Below, piece by piece: positions 7,666 to 14,369 of a stretch of 41,468 nt of DNA. Where the stretch lies: the NCBI GenBank assembly GCA_964593865.1, contig CAZQKE010000020.1, forward strand, positions 1 through 41,468, read 5' to 3'. This DNA is from CAZQKE01 sp964593865. GTDB taxonomy: Bacteria > Chloroflexota > Anaerolineae > JAAYZQ01. A model generated the notes under the pieces. It saw nothing but the letters and a program-made list of their open reading frames with translations. It did not search any database and had not been told where the DNA came from. Each line of letters starts with the position of its first letter. The stretch's first letter is position 1. The position numbers and the translations under genes were made by a program.

Positions 7666-7694
7666 TTGACGCTTTGCCCAGAATCTGTTATAAT
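7666..7694 (+). promoter_or_regulatory. Strong sigma-70-type promoter upstream of the rpsU leader
   Basis: TTGACG at 7666-7671 and a perfect TATAAT at 7689-7694 are 17 nt apart; transcription should begin near 7701. This is one of the best promoters in the window and fits a ribosomal-protein or stable-RNA transcript. Confidence 0.82.
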
Positions 7695-7700
7695 GGGCTT

Positions 7701-7880
7701 GTGACCTACGTCCAGTAGGCAGCAAGGGGTTCCGGCGCTGCCGATGAGGAGAGATCAAGCCATGTAGACTGAGCGACGCCTGTCCCTGGGTGTGGGGCGG
7801 CAGGCACAAAAGCTGAGTGCAGGGCCAGTGTCGTATCAACCCGGCTGCTATCCGGTGCGTGGGTACAAGCCGGGTTTTCT
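7701..7880 (+). ncRNA. Structured RNA or rpsU leader, family not identified
   Basis: About 180 nt without a credible ORF lie between a strong promoter and a terminator-like hairpin. Visible helices are GGCAGC/GCTGCC (7718-7742), a long hairpin joining 7774-7788 to 7820-7833 (CGAC, CTG, CCCTG pairings) with a G-rich arm inside, and the terminator. The 5' end (7701-7709) can also pair with 7859-7866, which would close the molecule and compete with the terminator. Size, end pairing and position would suit a 6S-like RNA; the competing helices would equally suit an attenuator controlling rpsU. I found no signature of SRP RNA, tmRNA, RNase P or the riboswitches I checked by eye. Confidence 0.42.
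7838..7880 (+). terminator. Rho-independent terminator or attenuator before rpsU
   Basis: AACCCGGCT (7838-7846) pairs perfectly with AGCCGGGTT (7868-7876), and TTCT follows, extending a T4 run. The 21-nt loop can form further pairs. It ends 16 nt before the rpsU ribosome-binding site, so it either ends a separate small RNA or gates rpsU. Confidence 0.55.
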
Positions 7881-7910
7881 ATGTCCGGCAAGGGGAAGGA
7901 GGTGAACGGC

Positions 7911-8123
7911 TTGGCAACGGTGACTTTGCGGGAAGGCGAGTCGCAGGAAAGCCTGCTCAAGCGTTTCCGAAAATCGGTCATGCAGGAACGCATCCTGAGC
8001 GAGGTGCGGCGCAAGCGGTGGTACATTTCACCCAGCGAAAAACGCCGCATCCAGCGACAGCGTGCCATCCGTCGCGCCCGCCGCCGACAGCGGCAACGAG
8101 AAGCGCGACAAAAGTATCGGTAG
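7911..8123 (+). CDS. rpsU: Small ribosomal subunit protein bS21
   Basis: A 70-residue very basic protein: TVTLREGESQESLLKRFRK at the N-terminus, then RRKRWYISPSEKRRIQRQRA and an Arg/Lys-rich tail, as in bS21, which helps position mRNA on the 30S subunit. The start is a TTG at 7911, chosen for AAGGAGGTGA at 7896-7905; an ATG at 7881 lies before that site and is unlikely. infA and carD follow in the same direction, so the three may be co-transcribed. Confidence 0.9.
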   Translation: MATVTLREGESQESLLKRFRKSVMQERILSEVRRKRWYISPSEKRRIQRQRAIRRARRRQRQREARQKYR

Positions 8124-8138
8124 GCCCTTTGTCATTGC

Positions 8139-8174
8139 GGGGCGACGTGCCCCTGGCAGCTCCGGCTTGCCAGG
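8139..8174 (+). other. Two adjacent hairpins in the rpsU-infA spacer
   Basis: GGGGC-gacgt-GCCCC (8139-8153) is followed by CCTGGCA/TGCCAGG (8152-8174) with a 9-nt loop. No T-tract follows. They may stabilise or process the rpsU message, or tune infA translation, whose site begins 13 nt later. Confidence 0.45.
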
Positions 8175-8198
8175 CTCGCTCCGCCAGGAGGAGAAGTT

Positions 8199-8444
8199 TT
8201 GGCTAAGGAAAGCAAGAACAAAATTGAAATGGAAGGGACGGTCGTGGACTGTCTCCCCGGCACCCAGTTTCGTGTGAAGCTGGATAACGGCCATGAGGTG
8301 TTGGCTTACCTTTCCGGCAAGATGCGCCGCTACTACATCCGCGTCCTGCTGGGGGATCGGGTTCTGGTGGAGTTGACGCCTTATGACCTCAGCCGGGGCA
8401 GGATCACCTACCGTTTCAAGGCCCGCCCCGTTTCTACGTCCTAA
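8199..8444 (+). CDS. infA: Translation initiation factor IF-1
   Basis: An 81-residue S1/OB-fold protein matching IF-1: IEMEGTVVDCLPGTQFRVKL, NGHEVLAYLSGKMRRYYIRV, GDRVLVELTPYDLSRGRITYR. IF-1 blocks the A site of the 30S subunit during initiation. The start is a TTG at 8199 with AGGAGGAG 5 nt upstream, giving the expected opening MAKE. The gene is outside its common place in the spc ribosomal operon and instead sits between rpsU and carD. The C-terminal ARPVSTS tail is slightly longer than usual. Confidence 0.92.
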   Translation: MAKESKNKIEMEGTVVDCLPGTQFRVKLDNGHEVLAYLSGKMRRYYIRVLLGDRVLVELTPYDLSRGRITYRFKARPVSTS

Positions 8445-8507
8445 GCCGACCGGATCGCAAGGAGCGGCGCAGATCTGGGTCTGCGTTGCACCCAGAAAGG
8501 ACGGACG

Positions 8508-9008
8508 ATGTTTGCAGTCGGGGATAAGGTGGTGCATCCCGGCTACGGGCCTGGGGTGATCGTCGCCATTGAATGCCGTCGGGTGCTCCAAGAGGAAAAG
8601 CGATACTACGTGATTGACATGCTCACCGGCGGCGGACGGTTGACAACCCCGGTGCGGCAGGCCGGCAAGGTAGGGTTGCGCTTGGCCATGAGCGACGCTT
8701 CGGTCCAGAGGTTGTTCGAGACACTGACATCTGCGCCGCAAGCTTTGCCGGGGGACTTTCGCAAGCGTCAGGAGGTCATCCAAAACCGCCTGCGGGATGG
8801 GAACATCTTTGCCGTTGCCGATGTCGTCCGCGATCTCGCCTGGCACGACAAGGTCTACGGCCTGACCAAACGGGATGCGCAGCTAATGCAGCGGGCCGAA
8901 GGAATCCTGGCTGCAGAATTGGCTCTGGTCAAAGAGATTGAGGTCAAAGAGGCTTTGGCCGAGGTGCAAAGTACCGTGGCAGAGGCGGTACAGAGCCGGG
9001 AGCAGTGA
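8508..9008 (+). CDS. carD: CarD family transcriptional regulator
   Basis: A 166-residue protein. Residues 1-60 form the RNA polymerase-binding Tudor-like domain (FAVGDKVVHPGYGPGVI, then YYVIDML, LTTPVRQAGKVGLR). The rest is the helical DNA-binding part (FRKRQEVIQNRLRDGNIFAVADVVRDLAWH, LTKRDAQLMQRAEGILAAELAL). CarD-type proteins bind the beta subunit and stabilise open promoter complexes, often at rRNA and ribosomal genes, so its place after rpsU and infA makes sense. The 63-nt gap from infA contains a small hairpin (CGCAGA/TCTGCG, 8468-8485) and an AGAAAGGA site. Confidence 0.9.
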   Translation: MFAVGDKVVHPGYGPGVIVAIECRRVLQEEKRYYVIDMLTGGGRLTTPVRQAGKVGLRLAMSDASVQRLFETLTSAPQALPGDFRKRQEVIQNRLRDGNIFAVADVVRDLAWHDKVYGLTKRDAQLMQRAEGILAAELALVKEIEVKEALAEVQSTVAEAVQSREQ

Positions 9009-9015
9009 AAGAACA

Positions 9016-9048
9016 AGACCGGAGGATGAACTCCGGTCTGTTGCTTTA
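9016..9048 (+). terminator. Terminator between carD and the convergent lipoprotein gene
   Basis: AGACCGGAG (9016-9024) pairs perfectly with CTCCGGTCT (9031-9039) around a 6-nt loop and is followed by GTTGCTTT. It lies 8 nt after the carD stop. The 95-bp convergent gap holds no other hairpin that I could see. Confidence 0.75.
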
Positions 9049-9103
9049 ACCTCCGGGCCGGGTTGTGCCGGGGCTGTGCCGCAAATACCTTTACGGGGTT
9101 GGG

Positions 9104-10384
9104 TCAGCGGTTCCCCGGCGACCAGACCGGGTCCCACTCTTCGGCGGAGGTGTTGGTCAGGTTGACCACGTTGCCGCCGTCACCCCCCATGACAAAAATA
9201 TCCGAAACTCCACCGTCGCGCAGGGAGATAAAGGCCAAACGTGTGCCGTCGGGCGACCAGGTCGGCTGATCGTCGGCAGCCCCGTTGTCGGTCAGACGGG
9301 TTTGATTGCCGCCATCGGCATCCATCACATAGATCTCCCAGTTACCGTCACGGGCCGAAGCGAAGGCCAACCGCGTTCCGTCAGGTGACCACGCCGGGCT
9401 GATGTTGCCGGCAGGGTTGTTGCTCAGGTTGACCAATCCACTGCCGTCGGCGTTCATCACATAGATCTCGTAGTTGCCGCTGCGGTCGGAGTCGAAGGCC
9501 AGGCGCGAGCCGTCGGGCGACCAAGCCGGGTCCCAGTCCTCGCCGGGGTCGTTGGTCAGGTTGACGGCCCCGCTGCCGTCGGCGTTCATGACATAGATCT
9601 CCCAATTGCCGTCCCGGTCGGAGAGGAAAGCCAAGCGCGAGCCGTCGGGTGACCAGGCCGGGTAGATGTCGTTGGCCGGGCTATCGGTCAAGCGGGTCAA
9701 GCCGCTGCCGTCGACGTTGATGACATAGATGTCAAAATCCCCTCCCCGGTTGGATTCAAAAGCCAGGCGCATCCCATCGGGCGACCAACTGGGTCGCTGA
9801 TCGTCACCCGGATCGTTCGTGAGGCGGACCACGCTGCTGCCGTCGGCGGCCATGACATAGATTTCGTAGTTGCCGTCCCGGTTGGAGGTGAAGGCGATGC
9901 GCTCGCCTTGGGGGATGGGGGTCGGCGGAGGCAAAGTGGGAGTAGCGGTGGGCAAGGCGGTGGCGGTCGGAGTAGGGGTGGGAGTAGAGGTAGGAGAGGA
10001 CGTAAGTGTGGGGGTGGAGGTGGGGGTGGCCTTTGCCGCCGTTGCCGTAGCAGTCGGCGGGGTGGTAGGGGATGGTGGAGGGGACGGCGACGAGGGCAAG
10101 GGGGGCGTCGGCGATGCGGTCGCCGGGACAGGCGCAGTCGGCCTTTCGGTCGGTAAGGGAGAAGGGGTTGCGGTGGGCAGGACGGTCGCAGAAGGCCGGA
10201 CCGTCGGCGGCCCTTGCGTCCACGTAGCGGTAGGGAGCGCACCGGCTTGCAATGTGGCCCGGCGGCGGGCAGCGGCCTCGGTCGCCTGAACATCTACCGG
10301 GGCCGTGGGCCGGGCCAAGCCGCAGGCCAGGATCGGCAAAAAGGTCAGCAATGCGACAACGATGATCGGTCTCTTTGTGCTCAT
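9104..10384 (-). CDS. Six-bladed PD40/TolB-like beta-propeller lipoprotein
   Basis: A 426-residue lipoprotein: signal peptide with lipobox PILAC (Cys21), a long Thr/Pro linker (about residues 55-145), then six repeats of about 45 residues. Each repeat contains LAFxSxRDGNxEIYVMxADG and ends in WSPDG, the PD40 blade pattern. Such propellers bind proteins or sugars; no enzyme site is seen. The ATG overlaps the stop of der by 4 bp (ATGA), so its translation is coupled to that GTPase gene. The blades are alike at DNA level, which points to recent internal duplication. Its closest relative in the window is the protein at 14370. The linker suggests the propeller is held away from the membrane. Confidence 0.87.
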   Translation of the reverse strand: MSTKRPIIVVALLTFLPILACGLARPTAPVDVQATEAAARRRATLQAGALPTATWTQGPPTVRPSATVLPTATPSPLPTERPTAPVPATASPTPPLPSSPSPPPSPTTPPTATATAAKATPTSTPTLTSSPTSTPTPTPTATALPTATPTLPPPTPIPQGERIAFTSNRDGNYEIYVMAADGSSVVRLTNDPGDDQRPSWSPDGMRLAFESNRGGDFDIYVINVDGSGLTRLTDSPANDIYPAWSPDGSRLAFLSDRDGNWEIYVMNADGSGAVNLTNDPGEDWDPAWSPDGSRLAFDSDRSGNYEIYVMNADGSGLVNLSNNPAGNISPAWSPDGTRLAFASARDGNWEIYVMDADGGNQTRLTDNGAADDQPTWSPDGTRLAFISLRDGGVSDIFVMGGDGGNVVNLTNTSAEEWDPVWSPGNR

Positions 10385-11754
10385 TTTTCCCTGTCCTTCC
10401 GAGCGCGGAAGATCAGCTTCAAGGGCGTACCCAAATAACCGTACCGCCGCCGAATCTGGTTCTCCAGATAGCGTTCGTAGGAAAAGTGCACCAATCGCGT
10501 GTCGTTGACGAAAAAAACAAAGGTCGGTGGGTCCACATCGGCTTGGGTGGCATAGTAAAAGCGCAATCGCTTGCCCCCTTTGTGGGGCGGCGGGTGGCGG
10601 ATCGTGGCATCTTCCACCAAGCGGTTCAGCTCGCCGGTGGGGATGCGCACCAACCGTTCCCGATACACCTGCAGGGCCAGGGGCAAGATTTTGTGGACGC
10701 GCTGGCCGGTCAGGGCGGAGACAAAGAGCACGGGCACATAATCCAGGAATTTGAGGTCGGCGCGGATCTGTTTGGTGTAGGCGTCCATGGTGTAGGTATC
10801 CTTTGTGATGAGGTCCCATTTGTTGACGACGACAATGATGCTGCGGTACTCTTCCAAAATGTACCCGGCCACATGGGCATCTTGGGCCGTCACCAAGTCC
10901 TGGGCATCCAGCAGGAGCAGGGTGACATCGGAGCGGGCAACGGCTTTCATGGCCCGCAGGACGCTGTACTTTTCGATCCCGCGCTCAATCCGCCCCCGGC
11001 GACGGATACCCGCCGTGTCAATGAGCAGGATCGGTTGGCCCTCCCAGGTGAGGTAGGTATCTACGGCGTCACGGGTTGTGCCGGGGATGGGGCTGACGAT
11101 GGCCCGTTCTTGGCCCAGCAGCCTGTTGAGCAAAGAGGATTTGCCCACGTTGGGCCGTCCCACCAGGGCGATCTTGAGGGCCTCCGGCTCCGGGGTTTCG
11201 TCGGCGGGGGGCAAGACGGCGATCAGGTCGTCCAGCAGGTCCCCCAATCCCTTGCCGTGCAGGGCAGAGATGGGATACACATCGCCCAAGCCCAGGGCGT
11301 AGAATTCGTAAGCGTTCTGTTCGCGTTGGGGGTTGTCTGCTTTATTGGCCGCTACCAGGACCGGCTTGTCGGTGCGGCGCAACACCTCGGCCACATCCTC
11401 ATCGGCGGGGGTCAGGCCGTCCAGCACGTCTACCAGCATGATGATGGCATCCGCTTCGGCGATGGCGATCTCGGCCTGCCGACGGATCTCTTGGATAAAG
11501 CCGACGGAGGCTTTGGAGAGCGGTTCCGGTTCCTCCTGGGGGCGGCGTTTCTTCCGGCTTTCAATGATCTCCAGCCCACCGGTGTCAATAACGGTAAAGG
11601 GGATATTTCCCCACTCGGCATCGCCGTACAACCGGTCGCGAGTCGTGCCGGGCAGGTCCTCCACGATGGCCCGCCGTCGGCCGACCAATCGGTTGAACAA
11701 GGTGGACTTGCCCACGTTGGGCCGCCCCACCAGGGCAACGAAGGCGCGACGCAT
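10381..11754 (-). CDS. der: Ribosome assembly GTPase Der (EngA)
   Basis: A 457-residue protein with two GTPase domains in tandem and a C-terminal KH-like domain. Domain 1 has GRPNVGKST, LPGTTRD and DTGG, with NKAD as the G4 motif. Domain 2 has GRPNVGKSS, IPGTTRD, DTAG and NKWD. The C-terminal part includes FVSALTGQRVHKI and a basic end. Der acts late in 50S subunit assembly. Length is normal. It is third in the ssb - DUF3467 - der - lipoprotein operon read from the promoter at 12797-12825, and its stop overlaps the start of the lipoprotein gene. Confidence 0.95.
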   Translation of the reverse strand: MRRAFVALVGRPNVGKSTLFNRLVGRRRAIVEDLPGTTRDRLYGDAEWGNIPFTVIDTGGLEIIESRKKRRPQEEPEPLSKASVGFIQEIRRQAEIAIAEADAIIMLVDVLDGLTPADEDVAEVLRRTDKPVLVAANKADNPQREQNAYEFYALGLGDVYPISALHGKGLGDLLDDLIAVLPPADETPEPEALKIALVGRPNVGKSSLLNRLLGQERAIVSPIPGTTRDAVDTYLTWEGQPILLIDTAGIRRRGRIERGIEKYSVLRAMKAVARSDVTLLLLDAQDLVTAQDAHVAGYILEEYRSIIVVVNKWDLITKDTYTMDAYTKQIRADLKFLDYVPVLFVSALTGQRVHKILPLALQVYRERLVRIPTGELNRLVEDATIRHPPPHKGGKRLRFYYATQADVDPPTFVFFVNDTRLVHFSYERYLENQIRRRYGYLGTPLKLIFRARKDREK

Positions 11755-11759
11755 GGTAA

Positions 11760-12080
11760 TCAGCTCCGCACGAATCCCATCCGCTCGGTCGGCGGTTCAA
11801 AACCGGCATCGGGGGTTTTGATCTCCCCATGTTTTTCTTCAAAGCGGGCCAGGTTCTCGCCCAGGGCGCGGTGGAGTAGCTTGGCGTTCATCGGCGTCAT
11901 CACGATCCGGGCGTAGACTTTGGCCTTGGGCACGTTGGGCAACACACGGGCAAAGTCTATGATCACCTCCGACGGCGAATGGGTGATCAAGGCAAAGTTG
12001 GCATAAGTGGCTTCCAGATCGGCGGGCAGTTCAATCTGAATCTGCCGTTGGATGCCGGATGGCGGTTTGTGATGGCTCAT
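11760..12080 (-). CDS. DUF3467 family protein
   Basis: A 106-residue protein with the DUF3467 pattern: IQIELPADLEATYANFALITHSPSEVIIDFARVLPNVPKAKVYARIVMTP in short segments, then NAKLLHRALGENLARFEEKHGEI. The family is widespread and of unknown function; related proteins resemble small regulatory or RNA-associated proteins, but no mechanism is established. ATG 12080 is preferred over an upstream in-frame start because it follows GAGGGA and gives the family N-terminus. It lies only 5 nt before der. Confidence 0.8.
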   Translation of the reverse strand: MSHHKPPSGIQRQIQIELPADLEATYANFALITHSPSEVIIDFARVLPNVPKAKVYARIVMTPMNAKLLHRALGENLARFEEKHGEIKTPDAGFEPPTERMGFVRS

Positions 12081-12106
12081 GGGTTCCCTCGCTGACAGAT
12101 AAATAC

Positions 12107-12141
12107 AGGCGTCGCCCACCGGACAAAAGCGAACGACGCCT
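12107..12141 (-). other. Hairpin between ssb and the DUF3467 gene
   Basis: AGGCGTCG (12107-12114) pairs perfectly with CGACGCCT (12134-12141) over a 19-nt loop. On the minus strand it is followed by TGTATTTATC, so it could act as a weak terminator or processing site 27 nt before the DUF3467 start. Confidence 0.4.
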
Positions 12142-12240
12142 ACACACCGGGAGATTTTGGCCCTTTAGGGGCGCACCGATCCACCTGCGTCACCGACACC
12201 GCCGGGGCAAAGCCGCGACCGGACCGCCCCGACGGCGAAA

Positions 12241-12259
12241 GCGGCTCCCGGCGAGCCGC
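12241..12259 (-). terminator. Hairpin directly after ssb
   Basis: GCGGCTC and GAGCCGC (7 bp) flank a 5-nt loop and touch the ssb stop codon. The minus strand continues TTTCGCC. The short T-tract suggests partial termination, leaving some read-through to DUF3467 and der. Confidence 0.5.
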
Positions 12260-12733
12260 CTAGAAGGGCAAGGCATCCTCCTCAAACCCTTCGGGCGGAG
12301 GCTCACCGATGGGTGGGCCGCCTGCTTCCCCGCGGCCACCCAGGAATTTAACGGTGCGGGCGGTCAGTTCAAAACTGGCACGGGCGATGCCGTCGCTCCC
12401 GGTCCAGACGCGGGGGTTTTGTGTGCCGTTGACCGCTTCGCCCCGCACTTCTCCTTCCACAAAGACGAGCTGCCCTTTGCGCACATATTCGTTGACCGTC
12501 TCGGCCAGGTTGCGCCAACATGTGACGCGCCACCAGGTGGTCAGCTCCCAATATCGCTTGTTGTAGGATTCTTTCCATCCCTCCGGACAGGGCCTTTCGC
12601 CCCCGTTGGGCAATGTCTTGCTGACGGTGGTCGTGGTAGCTACGCTGAGGGTCGTGACGGGTGTGCCGTCCGTCGTGTAGCGCATCTGGGGGTCTTGCCC
12701 CACCCGCCCGATGAGTGTCACCCGATGAAACAT
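12260..12733 (-). CDS. ssb: Single-stranded DNA-binding protein
   Basis: A 157-residue SSB. OB-fold features are VTLIGRVGQDPQMRYT at the start, VTTLSVATT, WWRVTCWRNLAETVNEYVRKGQLVFVEGEV and ASFELTARTVKFLG. The extreme C-terminus EEDALPF is the acidic tip that binds partner proteins such as RecQ, PriA or exonuclease I. The loop between strands is long (about residues 40-65, with NGGERPCPEGW), a feature that may alter DNA or partner binding. The ATG follows AAAGGAG. It is the first gene after the promoter at 12797-12825. Confidence 0.93.
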   Translation of the reverse strand: MFHRVTLIGRVGQDPQMRYTTDGTPVTTLSVATTTTVSKTLPNGGERPCPEGWKESYNKRYWELTTWWRVTCWRNLAETVNEYVRKGQLVFVEGEVRGEAVNGTQNPRVWTGSDGIARASFELTARTVKFLGGRGEAGGPPIGEPPPEGFEEDALPF

Positions 12734-12796
12734 CTTTCGCTCCTTTCCGTTTCGCTGCTGTGCGCCGCCCGGCGCGAGTGAGGATCAACCGTCTTC

Positions 12797-12825
12797 ATCT
12801 TACCGCAAAACGGGGTAGATGTCAA
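12797..12825 (-). promoter_or_regulatory. Sigma-70-type promoter of the ssb-der operon
   Basis: On the minus strand a perfect TTGACA (12825-12820) and TAAGAT (12802-12797) are separated by 17 nt, with initiation near 12790. The leader to ssb is about 57 nt. Confidence 0.8.
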
Positions 12826-12855
12826 CACAGCGTCCGCCCCAAAATCCAACCGTTT

Positions 12856-14010
12856 TCAGAGGGGTTTCTCATAGATCCGATAGGTCTTGTAAATGCGTCC
12901 CCCCAACCGCTCAATGATGCGGTTCATCATATCGTTAGATTCCAAAATCCACGACATTTCGCAATATTCGTAGCCTTTGGCAAAGGCAGCCCGTGCCGTT
13001 TCTACGTAAAAGAGGGCATCAATGCCCAATGTGCGATATTCGGGCAGAACCCCCATGATCAACAGGCGAAAGGTGTTGATCTTGCGCCGATACCACAGGA
13101 ATTTGAGCAGGGTCAGGGGCAGGCTCCAGTTGTTCGGGCCGGGACGGATTTTGTGCAATGCTTGGTTGACATCGGGCACGCCCAGGGAGATGCCCGCCGG
13201 TTTGCCGTCCACCTCGGCAATGTAGACCAGGTCGGGGTCCAGGATCATTTTGAGGTCCTGGGCCAGGTGATCAATTTCGGCCTCGGTAAAGGGCACAAAG
13301 CCCCAGTTTTTCTCCCACGCGCCGTTGTAGATGATCTTGGCGATCTCTACATCCTGTTCAAAGCGTTTCATGTCCAGTTTGCGAACGGTCACTCCTTCCC
13401 GCCGGCGGGCGGCTTCGGCAACGCGGATAAATTTGCGGGGTAGTTTGCGCACGTCGTAATCAAAGATGCTGGTACGGATGATCCAAGCCCACAGGTCCTG
13501 TGCCTTTTCAAAGCCGGCCTCTTCGATAAAATCCCGGTAGTAGGGTGGATTGTAGGTCATCATCACCACCGGAGGGCGGTCGAATCCATCTATCAGTAGA
13601 CCCACTTCCTCGTTTTGAGAAGGGTTCTCCGGGCCGCGGATGGCCTCCATACCCCGCCCGCGCAGCCAGTCGGCGGCGGCGGCGAGCAGGGCATGGGCCA
13701 CGGCTTTGTCCTCAATGACCTCAAAAAAGCCGAAAAAGCCCACTTTATCCTGATGGACTTGATTGTGGCGATGGTTGATGTGAGCGCAGATGGTGCCTAC
13801 GATCTCATCCCCCCGCCGGGCCAGGAAGAGTTGCTGCTCGGCATGTTCCCAGAAGGGGTGCTTGCCCGGCGTCAGCAACGCCAGATGGTCCATAAAGATC
13901 GGTGGAACCCAATTGGGATCGTGGCGGTAAAGTTTCCACGGGAATCGAGCAAAGGTCCGTCTCTGCTTCTCGGTCGTGACCGGGATGATGTGCACATCGT
14001 TCACCGTCAT
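12856..14010 (-). CDS. GNAT-fold N-acyltransferase (long YghO-like family)
   Basis: A 384-residue protein. It opens with RTFARFPWKLYRHDPNWVPP and has FWEHAEQQLFLARRGDEIVGTICA, VGFFGFFEVIED, and GRGMEAIRGPENPSQNEEVGLLIDGF, followed by VVMMTYNPPYYRDFIEEAGF. These mark a widespread acyl-CoA N-acyltransferase-like family with two GNAT-type halves. The C-terminal half contains RLLIMGVLPEYRTLGIDALFY, close to the GNAT cofactor-binding motif, and EMSWILESNDMMNRIIERLGG. Substrate is unknown. The ATG at 14010 has AGGAGGGG upstream and its own promoter at 14052-14080. It stands alone, transcribed away from the second propeller gene. Confidence 0.82.
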   Translation of the reverse strand: MTVNDVHIIPVTTEKQRRTFARFPWKLYRHDPNWVPPIFMDHLALLTPGKHPFWEHAEQQLFLARRGDEIVGTICAHINHRHNQVHQDKVGFFGFFEVIEDKAVAHALLAAAADWLRGRGMEAIRGPENPSQNEEVGLLIDGFDRPPVVMMTYNPPYYRDFIEEAGFEKAQDLWAWIIRTSIFDYDVRKLPRKFIRVAEAARRREGVTVRKLDMKRFEQDVEIAKIIYNGAWEKNWGFVPFTEAEIDHLAQDLKMILDPDLVYIAEVDGKPAGISLGVPDVNQALHKIRPGPNNWSLPLTLLKFLWYRRKINTFRLLIMGVLPEYRTLGIDALFYVETARAAFAKGYEYCEMSWILESNDMMNRIIERLGGRIYKTYRIYEKPL

Positions 14011-14051
14011 TGCTGCCCCTCCTGGTGATCTTGCCTGGGAAGGCAAAAGGC

Positions 14052-14080
14052 ATTATACTCCATCTGGTGCGAATTGGCAA
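14052..14080 (-). promoter_or_regulatory. Sigma-70-type promoter of the acyltransferase gene
   Basis: Minus-strand TTGCCA (14080-14075) and TATAAT (14057-14052) are 17 nt apart, with a start near 14045 and a leader of about 35 nt that contains the AGGAGG site. Confidence 0.8.
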
Positions 14081-14136
14081 TATCGGGAGATCTGCAGAGT
14101 GTGGTGGGCACATTTACAAGGTTTCGCGCTGCAGGG

Positions 14137-14280
14137 GGCGACTCAAGTCGTCCTTTTCGGGCCTGGGGCCGCCCTTCCGTGGTGTGGGCCTTCGGCTTGC
14201 GGGGTGGAAGCCCATGCCGCCGGGCGGGGTGCGTTCGCGCGTTCATGCCCAGTTCGTGGACGGCCTCAGAGGGCCGATTC
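14137..14280 (+). repeat. Partial, diverged copy of the composite repeat
   Basis: The block around GGCGACTCAAGTCG at 14137-14171 matches 4609-4643 almost base for base, and CAGTTCGTGGACGGCC near 14250 matches the GTGGACGGCC block of the 190-bp unit. The hairpin element itself is missing. This occupies most of the 359-bp gap between the two divergent genes; the rest (14281-14369) holds an AAAGGAG site and nothing else recognisable. Confidence 0.6.
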
Positions 14281-14369
14281 TACCGCCTTGTTCTGTGGGG
14301 GAGTTTTCGCGGACGGGTCGGTTACTCCGACCGCCCGATCTTCCGCATGTTGAAAGGAGCGAACCGCTT

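Noticed and set aside
6112..7839. Long minus-strand ORF opposite phnE
   Set aside because: It mirrors the permease codons, has no recognisable domain and begins inside the promoter/RNA region at 7666-7880.
7701..7880. SRP RNA, tmRNA, RNase P or known riboswitch (ZTP, glycine, SAM, cobalamin, c-di-GMP)
   Set aside because: The hallmark conserved loops of these families were not found by eye, so only a general structured-RNA call is kept.
10375..11916. Plus-strand ORF opposite der
   Set aside because: The minus strand has both GTPase domains of Der; the plus-strand frame has no family features.
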